Shown: positions 1 through 4,915 of the stretch, one piece after another | Layout: every line of letters starts with the position of its first letter | How positions within the stretch are numbered: position 1 is the stretch's first letter | Assembly: GCA_030617125.1 (NCBI GenBank) | Contig: JAUWWA010000185.1 | Span: 1 to 5,041, forward strand | Direction of reading: 5' to 3' | DNA from: Pirellulales bacterium | Lineage (GTDB): Bacteria; Planctomycetota; Planctomycetia; Pirellulales; Thermoguttaceae | DNA length: 5,041 nt | The notes under the pieces: model-generated | Database searches by the model: none | What the model saw: the letters and a program-made list of their open reading frames with translations, nothing else | What the model was told of the DNA's origin: nothing | Position numbers and translations under genes: made by a program

Positions 1-1037
1 AGGCTGGCGGCAAGCAGCAATCGGTGACGGCGCCGCGGCTGCGACGTTGCCGCGGTTTTCATCAGGTCGTCCAGCCGCTGCGTCAGCGCGCTGCGGGGAT
101 CGGCCGGAAGTACCATCGACGTTGATTCCCAGCCGGGCAGGTCATCCGGCCAATCGTCGATGGACTCCTCGCGGTAGACGCGACGCAGCTCGCGGAGCAA
201 ATCCCGGGCCGACGGGTACCGGCGGTCGGGGTCCTTGGCCAGCAGCCTGTGGACGATCCGGCACAACGCGGCCGGCAAGTCCGGACGTACGGTCTCCAAC
301 GGTGCGGGCTGCTTCTTCAGGTGTTGCACCGCCACGCCCAACGCCGTATCGCCGGAAAACGGCGGCGCACCGGACAGCATATGGTAGCAGGTCACGCCGA
401 ACGAGTAGAGATCGCTACGCGGGTCAAGCGGTCTGCCTTCGACCTGTTCCGGGCTCATGTACAGCGGCGTGCCCATGGTGATGCCGACCTGCGTCAGATC
501 GGTCTTCTCGCCTTCGCGAGTCACCCGGGCGAGGCCGAAGTCGGCGACCTTCACTTCGCCGCTTCGCGTGAGCATGATGTTTTCCGGCTTGATATCGCGA
601 TGGACGACACCCTGCTCGGCTGCTTTGGCCAGCGCGGCGGCCACTTGGCGGATGATCGACAGCGCACGGGGAAGATCAGGCGGACCGTGACGGCCGATCC
701 ACTGGCGGAGGTTCTCGCCCTCGATGTACTCTTGGGCGATGTAGTGCAAGTCGCCGACATGGCCCACCTCGTAGATTTGGACGATGTTGGCGTGCGCCAG
801 GGCCGCCGCGGCCTGGGCTTCTCGCTCGAACCGCTTCAGGTAGGTGTGGTCGTCGGCCAACTCGGGCTTGAGAATCTTGACGGCTACGTGGCGTCGCAGT
901 AGATACTGCTCGGCCAGATAGACTTCAGCCATGGCCCCGCGTCCCAGCCGCCGAAGGAGGCGAAAATCGCCCAGTTGCCGACCGGAGAGGTCGGCCGCGA
1001 CAGACGTTTTGTTAGGCTGGTCGCTAGAGTTGCTCAT
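1..1037 (-). CDS. Hanks-type serine/threonine protein kinase, N-terminal part (3' end cut by window edge)
   Basis: Transfers phosphate from ATP to Ser/Thr of protein substrates; probably a membrane-anchored signalling kinase. 345 residues are visible, starting at ATG 1037 (MSNSSDQ). A tail of about 24 residues precedes the kinase domain. The glycine loop is GRGAMAEVYLA (32-42), with Ala where the usual third Gly sits. The ATP lysine is in VAVK (K54) and the helix C Glu is likely E73. The catalytic loop is HRDIKPEN (146-153, D148 and N153), the metal motif DFG is 166-168, and the P+1 end is MSPEQ (194-198). DPRSDLYSFG follows as subdomain IX. All catalytic residues are present, so it should be active. 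After about residue 290 comes an acidic linker, then RRRHRLLLAAS at the edge, which may open a transmembrane helix, as is usual in PknB-like kinases. No good ribosome site precedes the ATG, and the frame stays open upstream without another ATG. Substrate unknown. Confidence 0.96.
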   Translation of the reverse strand, partial: MSNSSDQPNKTSVAADLSGRQLGDFRLLRRLGRGAMAEVYLAEQYLLRRHVAVKILKPELADDHTYLKRFEREAQAAAALAHANIVQIYEVGHVGDLHYIAQEYIEGENLRQWIGRHGPPDLPRALSIIRQVAAALAKAAEQGVVHRDIKPENIMLTRSGEVKVADFGLARVTREGEKTDLTQVGITMGTPLYMSPEQVEGRPLDPRSDLYSFGVTCYHMLSGAPPFSGDTALGVAVQHLKKQPAPLETVRPDLPAALCRIVHRLLAKDPDRRYPSARDLLRELRRVYREESIDDWPDDLPGWESTSMVLPADPRSALTQRLDDLMKTAATSQPRRRHRLLLAAS

Positions 1038-1235
1038 GGGCGCAAGAATGTGGTTAGTCGTCAGGGGGCAGAAGTCAGGGGTGGGAGAAAACTCACGACG
1101 GGCGTCTAACAACGGACGACTGATAAGCGGGTTGTGGTAAAAAACTTCGAGGTCAACATGGCCAAGGCGGTGCAGTAAAGGTGTCCGCAATATTTGTCGC
1201 CCCTGTCTTAGTGGTGGAGCATCCTGTTTCCGGAT
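1038..1235. other. Intergenic stretch without a recognisable gene
   Basis: This is the part of the 1038-1490 gap between the protein kinase start and the FDPY remnant. I see no intact gene, tRNA or CRISPR repeat. Short minus-strand frames are open here, but none has a start with a ribosome site or a recognisable motif. Two copies of GTCAGGGG lie 14 bases apart at 1060-1067 and 1074-1081. The other end of the gap, 1386-1490, also shows nothing I can assign beyond lying between the epimerase stop and the remnant's ATG. Confidence 0.6.
1060..1081. repeat. Short imperfect tandem repeat (GTCAGGGG twice)
   Basis: GTCAGGGG occurs at 1060-1067 and again at 1074-1081, a 14-base period, just upstream of the protein kinase start. 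Two copies are few, and the role, if any, is unknown. It may be a minimal version of the short tandem intergenic repeats seen in GC-rich environmental bacteria. Confidence 0.35.
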
Positions 1236-1385
1236 TCACGCCCTGGGTTTCTTGGGCTGGAATGAGGTCGTCGCGGAGCGCTGCACTCCACGCCTGCCAA
1301 CCCTGCCTGTCGGCGGGACGTGGTTGGGGGGTTGTTCCTCGGGCGAGACTTCCAGCCATTTTCGATAGGGATCGAACGTTGCCAT
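1236..1385 (-). pseudogene. Remnant of an FDPY-type planctomycete protein: conserved N-terminus only
   Basis: From ATG 1385 the minus strand reads MAT, then FDPYRKWLEVSPEEQPPNH. This matches the N-terminal signature I know from many large planctomycete proteins (FDPYxKWLgIppeeQPPnhYRLLG), which normally leads into a small helical, J-domain-like region. Here the match stops dead after NH (codon 1320-1322). The expected YRLLG is replaced by VPPTGRVG, and the frame runs only to TGA at 1236, giving 49 residues in total. The other frames downstream show no resumption of the family. I read it as the 5' stub of a gene whose body was lost or replaced by the sequence between about 1180 and 1319. A poor ribosome site precedes it. 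The family match is from memory of the motif, not an alignment; the chance of a 19-residue match like this arising randomly is negligible. Confidence 0.75.
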
Positions 1386-1490
1386 CACGGGCCTGGAGGA
1401 ATTCGCGGTCACCACTTGTGCATTATGTCGTACGGTGCACCAATTGACAATGGAGAGTTGCCTCCCACTACGGCGGGGGCGTTGCGCGCT

Positions 1491-2510
1491 TCATCGGTCG
1501 CCGAGTTCCAGCGGCAAGACGGTCTTGTGGTTCTCACGATACCAAACCACCGTTCGGCGTAGCCCCTCCTCCAACGAGATTTGGGGCGACCAGTTCAGCA
1601 GCCGGGCGGCCTTGTCGACGTTGGCCCAGGTGGCCAGAACGTCGGCGGGATGGGCCGGGTGATGCTCGATCCTAGGCTTCTTGCCCAGTAGCGCAGCGAT
1701 TTGCTCAACGACAGCCATGAGTTCCACGGGCCGATCGCCCCCGAGGTTGATCACCTCGTAGCCGAGCGGTTCGAGCGCGGCGAGCGTTCCCCGCGCGATG
1801 TCGTCGACGTAGGTAAAATCGCGGTTTTGCGTGCCGTCGCCAAAAACGATGATCGGTTCGTTCTCGGCGATGCGGCGTACGAAGCGAAAGATGCTCATGT
1901 CGGGCCGGCCCGCCGGTCCGTACACGGTGAAGTATCGCAGGATCGAAACGTCAAGCCCGTAGAGATAGTGATACGTATAGGCCAACGTTTCGGCCGCCTT
2001 CTTCGACGCCGCATAGGGCGACAACGGCCGATTCGTGTCGGTGTCTTCGCGGTACGGCACGGGGTTGTGCGAACCATACAAGCTGGAGGTCGAGGCCAAA
2101 AGAAACATGCCGACACCGAAGTCGCGGCACAATTCCAGCAGGTTCAGTGTTCCGTCGCAGTTGACCTGGTAGTAGACTTGTGGGTTTTCGACCGAGGGGC
2201 GCACTCCGGCCCGGGCCGCCAGGTTGATCACTGCCGAGTAGGGTTGCGCTTCGAGCTTGCCGAGACCCGGTGTATCGGCGTCGGCCTGAAAGAGTCGTTC
2301 CAGCGCCGCCCGGTCGGTGATGTCGATGCGGTGGAAGCGGAAGTCTTCACGAGCGAGCAACCGCTCAAGCCGCCACTGCTTCAATCGCGGATCGTAGGCG
2401 TCATTGAGGTTGTCCACGCCGGTGACCAAGTGGCCGGCGTCCAGTAGCAGTTCTGCGACTTTCGAGGCGATGAACCCCGCACAGCCGGTTACCAGGTAAC
2501 GCTTCGTCAT
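1491..2510 (-). CDS. NAD-dependent epimerase of the UDP-glucuronate 4-epimerase type (extended SDR family)
   Basis: Likely interconverts UDP-glucuronate and UDP-galacturonate by NAD-mediated oxidation and reduction at C4, in the cytoplasm. The protein has 339 residues, normal for the family. The Rossmann start is TGCAGFIAS (8-16); the third Gly of GxxGxxG is Ala15. The acidic residue after beta-2 is in VDNLND (D33). AARAGVRPSVENP (98-110) and FTVYGPAGRPDM are signatures that separate UDP-glucuronate epimerases (plant GAE, CapI/LpsL) from ordinary GalE. The active site has SSLYG after strand 5 and YAASK (Y166, K170); RDFTYVDDIARG follows. I chose ATG 2510 because it starts directly at the Rossmann strand and has GAAGGAA about 10 bases upstream; the longer open frame to 2786 overlaps the kinase gene and adds unrelated sequence. 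It is last in the operon, 52 bases after the GHMP kinase. Related sugar nucleotides as substrates cannot be excluded. Confidence 0.9.
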   Translation of the reverse strand: MTKRYLVTGCAGFIASKVAELLLDAGHLVTGVDNLNDAYDPRLKQWRLERLLAREDFRFHRIDITDRAALERLFQADADTPGLGKLEAQPYSAVINLAARAGVRPSVENPQVYYQVNCDGTLNLLELCRDFGVGMFLLASTSSLYGSHNPVPYREDTDTNRPLSPYAASKKAAETLAYTYHYLYGLDVSILRYFTVYGPAGRPDMSIFRFVRRIAENEPIIVFGDGTQNRDFTYVDDIARGTLAALEPLGYEVINLGGDRPVELMAVVEQIAALLGKKPRIEHHPAHPADVLATWANVDKAARLLNWSPQISLEEGLRRTVVWYRENHKTVLPLELGDR

Positions 2511-2518
2511 GACGGTGG

Positions 2519-2526
2519 TTTCCTTC
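2519..2526 (-). promoter_or_regulatory. Ribosome binding site of the epimerase gene
   Basis: The minus strand reads GAAGGAAA, with the AAGGA core at 2521-2525, ten bases before ATG 2510. It decides the start in favour of MTKRYLVTG rather than the upstream in-frame ATG at 2786. It is the only purine-rich block in the 52-base gap after the GHMP kinase stop. Confidence 0.6.
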
Positions 2527-2562
2527 AACCATGCAAACAGTAGCAAATCCCACTTGGGGTGT

Positions 2563-3570
2563 CTAGAGCGTGTTCGGTCGAATGACGCGGCAGCCGATAG
2601 ATGACAACTCGGCCTGAAGACGCCGAAATGTGGCATCGTTGCCGTACGTGCCGATGATCGCGCCGCCGGAGCCGGCAAACTTGGCCGTGGCGCCGGCAGC
2701 CCGGGCGCGTTCGACCATCTCGACGTGGGCGGCTGGAATGCGGCAGATGGACCGGCGCAGATCAAAGTTCGCGTCGATGAGTTCATCCAAACGCGCCGCG
2801 TCGCCCGCCAGAATCGCTTCGCGCGCGTCGATCGTCAGGTCGGCCAGTCGCACCATCGTGTCGAGCACGGGCGGCTCGCCTTGCTCGAACCGCGCGCGGA
2901 GGTTGTTGTGGACCACTTCGGTCGGTTCGCTCACTTTGGTGCTGTAGGCAATGTACAACGGCGGCAGCAATAGGGCGTCGAGTGGTTCATACTCGCCGCA
3001 AGAAAAACCATGATACTCTCGCATCCGCGCCCAATCGAAATCCATATAGACCAGCCCCTCGTAGACCTGGACGACGCGGTCCTGCAGCCCGGCGGCGATG
3101 CCCAATTCCTCGGTCTCCACGCTCAGCACCAGCGACGGTTGGACTTCGCGGGGAATCTCGATCTCGTAGAACTCCATCAGGCATCGCAGCATGGCGACGA
3201 TGATCGCGCTGGAGCCGGCCAGCCCGACCTGCCGCGGAATGTTGCTCTGGTAGCGGACTGAAAAGTTCTTCGCATGCAGCGTAAGTCCCTGGCGGCGACA
3301 GTACTCGACGAGCTTCTTGATCGTGGCCTTCACCAACCGGATCCCACCATAGTAACCGTGCAAACGGACGTCGCGGACCAGTTCGTCGACCGACTCAAAT
3401 CGGGTTTGATCGTTCTGGCTGAAAACGACCTCGATACGGTCCCATTCGTAAAGGGTTACCTCGGCGTGGAAATTGCGCACTACCAGGGCCAGGGTCTTGC
3501 CGAAGTAGCCGTCCGAGGGATTGCCGATCAACCCCGCACGCGCATAAGCTCTTTTTCGGATCAGTTGCAT
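2563..3570 (-). CDS. GHMP-family sugar kinase, glucuronokinase-like
   Basis: Predicted to phosphorylate D-glucuronate at C1 with ATP, giving glucuronate-1-phosphate (cytoplasmic). The 335 residues match plant glucuronokinase closely in my memory of that family. The opening is YARAGLIGNPSDGYFGKT (9-26; plant: YARIGLLGNPSDVYFGRT). HGYYGGIRL (71-79) and NIPRQVGLAGSSA (110-122), the GHMP phosphate loop, come next, then ELGIAAGLQDRVVQVYEG (155-172) carrying the likely catalytic D164. LLPPLYIAY follows, and the C-terminal GHMP motif is KFAGSGGAIIG (297-307). No motif is missing. ATG 3570 lies 12 bases after the stop of the upstream galU-like gene; the gap holds no clear ribosome site, so translation is probably coupled. 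The neighbours would use its product and the product's product, which supports the substrate. Alternatives are a kinase for galacturonate or for a heptose phosphate or fucose, as in other GHMP branches, but the motifs fit these less well. Confidence 0.85.
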   Translation of the reverse strand: MQLIRKRAYARAGLIGNPSDGYFGKTLALVVRNFHAEVTLYEWDRIEVVFSQNDQTRFESVDELVRDVRLHGYYGGIRLVKATIKKLVEYCRRQGLTLHAKNFSVRYQSNIPRQVGLAGSSAIIVAMLRCLMEFYEIEIPREVQPSLVLSVETEELGIAAGLQDRVVQVYEGLVYMDFDWARMREYHGFSCGEYEPLDALLLPPLYIAYSTKVSEPTEVVHNNLRARFEQGEPPVLDTMVRLADLTIDAREAILAGDAARLDELIDANFDLRRSICRIPAAHVEMVERARAAGATAKFAGSGGAIIGTYGNDATFRRLQAELSSIGCRVIRPNTL

Positions 3571-3582
3571 GGGTGCAGACCA

Positions 3583-4467
3583 CTATGGCGCGAGCAGTTC
3601 TTTCATGTGTTTTCGCAGTGCTGGTCCGTACTGCGGATCCGCCAAGGCGAACTCCGTAAAAGCGAGAAAATAGCTCTCGAAGTTGCCGATGTCGAACCGC
3701 CGTTCGTCGGCCCTCAGACGGATGCCCAGCACATTGCGTCCGTCGCGGATCAACATGCTGACGGCGTCGGTCAACTGGATTTCGTCCCCTTTGCCGGGCG
3801 GGGTTCTCTCGAGGCAGTCAAAGATGGCCGGGCTGAAGACATAGCGGGAAGCAACGGCCAGGTTGCTGGGAGCTTCGTTGGCATCGGGCTTCTCAATCAG
3901 GTCGGCCAACTCGAACACCTCGTCCGCACCGTCACGCGGCTGCGCAATGCCGTAATGGACGACTTCCCTCGGCGGGACCTCCTCGAATGCGATCACCGCC
4001 GCCGCCCGAGATGCCTCGAACTTCTCGATCATCGTTCTGACCACCTTCGACTCGGCGTGCATGCCGATGATCGAATCGCCCAACGCCACCACGAACGGCT
4101 GGTCGCCCACCACCGCCCTGGCGCAAAGCACGGCGTGGCCCAGGCCGAGTTGGCGTCGTTGCCGGGTGTAGAAGTACTCGAGGTCCTCGCGTTCGAAGGC
4201 CAGCTCGCGCAGGAGTTCTTCCTTGCCCGTCTCGCGCAAGTAGTCGATCAGCTCGACATCGATGTCGAAATGGTTTTCGATGGCCGCTTTGCCGGGCCCG
4301 GTGACGAACAGCACCCGGCCGATGCCGCATCGAGCGAGCTCCTCGACGACGTACTGGACCACCGGCTTTCGGCCCATCGGCAGCATTTCCTTGGGCTGGC
4401 TCTTGGCCAACGGCAGCAGCCGGGTCCCCCGGCCGGCCACCGGGACGACAGCGAGATCAACAGACAT
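3583..4467 (-). CDS. galU: GalU-type UTP:sugar-1-phosphate uridylyltransferase
   Basis: Joins UTP and a sugar-1-phosphate to give a UDP-sugar and pyrophosphate, in the cytoplasm. Family UTP-glucose-1-phosphate uridylyltransferase; 294 residues, normal length. The nucleotide loop is VAGRGTRLLPLAKSQPKEML (10-29). GLGHAVLCA (108-116) and the metal aspartate in LGDS (D131) follow. YG is 172-173 and the sugar-phosphate lysine is in EKP (K193), followed by APSNLA and GDEIQLTDA (227-235). The C-terminal motif is FDIGNFESY (258-266), where typical GalU has D-x-G-x-K-x-G-Y; the Lys and Gly are absent. ATG 4467 is preceded by AAGAAGGG. It is the first gene of the operon and is followed after 12 bases by the glucuronokinase-like gene. 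The family is certain. Its substrate could be glucose-1-phosphate as in standard GalU, or glucuronate-1-phosphate as the context suggests. Confidence 0.9.
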   Translation of the reverse strand: MSVDLAVVPVAGRGTRLLPLAKSQPKEMLPMGRKPVVQYVVEELARCGIGRVLFVTGPGKAAIENHFDIDVELIDYLRETGKEELLRELAFEREDLEYFYTRQRRQLGLGHAVLCARAVVGDQPFVVALGDSIIGMHAESKVVRTMIEKFEASRAAAVIAFEEVPPREVVHYGIAQPRDGADEVFELADLIEKPDANEAPSNLAVASRYVFSPAIFDCLERTPPGKGDEIQLTDAVSMLIRDGRNVLGIRLRADERRFDIGNFESYFLAFTEFALADPQYGPALRKHMKELLAP

Positions 4468-4472
4468 GAGAA

Positions 4473-4480
4473 CCCTTCTT
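4473..4480 (-). promoter_or_regulatory. Ribosome binding site of the galU-like gene
   Basis: The minus strand reads AAGAAGGG, five bases before ATG 4467. This is the best purine-rich site of the operon and supports that start, which also places the nucleotide-binding strand directly at the N-terminus as in other GalU proteins. Confidence 0.6.
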
Positions 4481-4509
4481 GGTGGAGAGAGTAACCGTTC
4501 GCGAGAGCT

Positions 4510-4538
4510 ATGCTAACGCAAACCGGTTAGGGATGCAA
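4510..4538 (-). promoter_or_regulatory. Possible sigma-70-like promoter of the uronate operon
   Basis: On the minus strand TTGCAT (4533-4538) and TAGCAT (4510-4515) are separated by exactly 17 bases, about 45 bases before the galU-like start. The matches to consensus are modest (3 of 6 and 4 of 6). The spacer contains AACCGGTT (4521-4528), a perfect 8-base palindrome, and an inverted pair CTAAC / GTTAG (4513-4517, 4526-4530), which could be an operator. The location between an upstream hairpin and the first gene is right for a promoter, but this is a weak call. Confidence 0.3.
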
Positions 4539-4592
4539 TGCCGCGGATCGGTGGGAGAAATGTCGGGCGGACCCTTTCCTGGATCGGAACCG

Positions 4593-4632
4593 ACAAGAGC
4601 CCGCGCCGGCCGAAGCCGGTGCGGACCCTTGC
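4593..4632 (-). terminator. Strong TTCG-loop hairpin, probable terminator of the upstream PEP-CTERM gene
   Basis: Two 18-base arms (4593-4610 and 4615-4632) pair around a 4-base loop. On the minus strand the loop is C(TTCG)G, an exceptionally stable tetraloop. By hand I count 14 Watson-Crick pairs, 3 G-T pairs and one A/C mismatch. It begins 27 bases after the PEP-CTERM stop at 4659 and lies before the operon's possible promoter, so it should insulate the operon from upstream transcription. No T-run follows on either strand, so it may stabilise a 3' end rather than act as a classical intrinsic terminator. Confidence 0.55.
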
Positions 4633-4658
4633 TCGTCGCCCGCTCGCTTTCCTCAAAC

Positions 4659-4887
4659 CTATTCGCGGCTCCGCCGCCAAGCGTACGCCAGCAGGCCGAC
4701 CAGGCCAATGACGGCCAGCGCGAACGTCCCGGGCTCGGGCGTGATCACAAACGCCAGATTGATCGACTGCCCGGCGTACGGATGCACAGAAGGATCGTGC
4801 ATGTCGACCCAACCGGGGATCGATCACTAGCCCTCCAAAGCTTGTGTTGTCGCCATAGACCGCATCGTCCCGGAAGTGCTTTGTGAA
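4659..4887 (-). pseudogene. Frameshifted C-terminal remnant of a PEP-CTERM exosortase-sorted protein
   Basis: The minus-strand frame ending at TAG 4659 encodes GWVDMHD, then PYAGQSINLAFVITPEPGTF, a hydrophobic helix (ALAVIGLVGLLAYAW) and the basic end RRRSRE. This is a complete PEP-CTERM sorting tail; such proteins are exported, cut and anchored by exosortase-type enzymes in exopolysaccharide-producing bacteria. Going upstream this frame meets TGA at 4824-4826. The neighbouring frame carries a plausible continuation, FTKHFRDDAVYGDNTSFGG (about 4829-4887) and LVIDP. The two join by a one-base shift between about 4812 and 4824. Nothing further upstream looks like the body of such a protein, and no signal peptide is present, so even with the shift repaired it is only a 3' stub. 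The longest ATG frame at 4802 gives 47 residues. The tail is certain; the upstream join is probable. Confidence 0.8.
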
Positions 4888-4915
4888 ACGAGTGTGGGCA
4901 GGGACTGGGGGCCAA

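Noticed and set aside
249..902. 217-codon open frame on the plus strand
   Set aside because: It is antisense to the catalytic domain of the protein kinase and has no recognisable motif.
1178..1320. Insertion sequence with terminal inverted repeats
   Set aside because: The segment is only about 140 bases, has no transposase, and its ends share only a few bases with no visible target duplication. Kept only as a low-interest finding.
1153..1359. 68-codon minus-strand frame
   Set aside because: It begins inside the FDPY remnant in a different frame and runs through sequence with no known motif; the FDPY frame explains the overlapping part better.
1701..2447. 248-codon open frame on the plus strand
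   Set aside because: It mirrors the epimerase gene; the translation is rich in Arg, Val and Gly with no motif.
2511..2786. N-terminal extension of the epimerase to an upstream ATG at 2786
   Set aside because: It overlaps the last 220 bases of the GHMP kinase in another frame, has a Pro/Ser/Ala-rich sequence unlike the SDR family, and ATG 2510 has a ribosome site directly before the Rossmann strand.
3274..4494. 406-codon open frame on the plus strand
   Set aside because: It is antisense to the galU-like gene and the start of the GHMP kinase, both with full motif sets. Its translation has no recognisable domain and reflects high-GC codon bias opening the opposite strand.
4513..4827. 104-codon minus-strand frame starting at GTG 4827
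   Set aside because: Its start lies inside the PEP-CTERM remnant and its translation is the out-of-frame reading of the real sorting tail; it is explained by the one-base shift.
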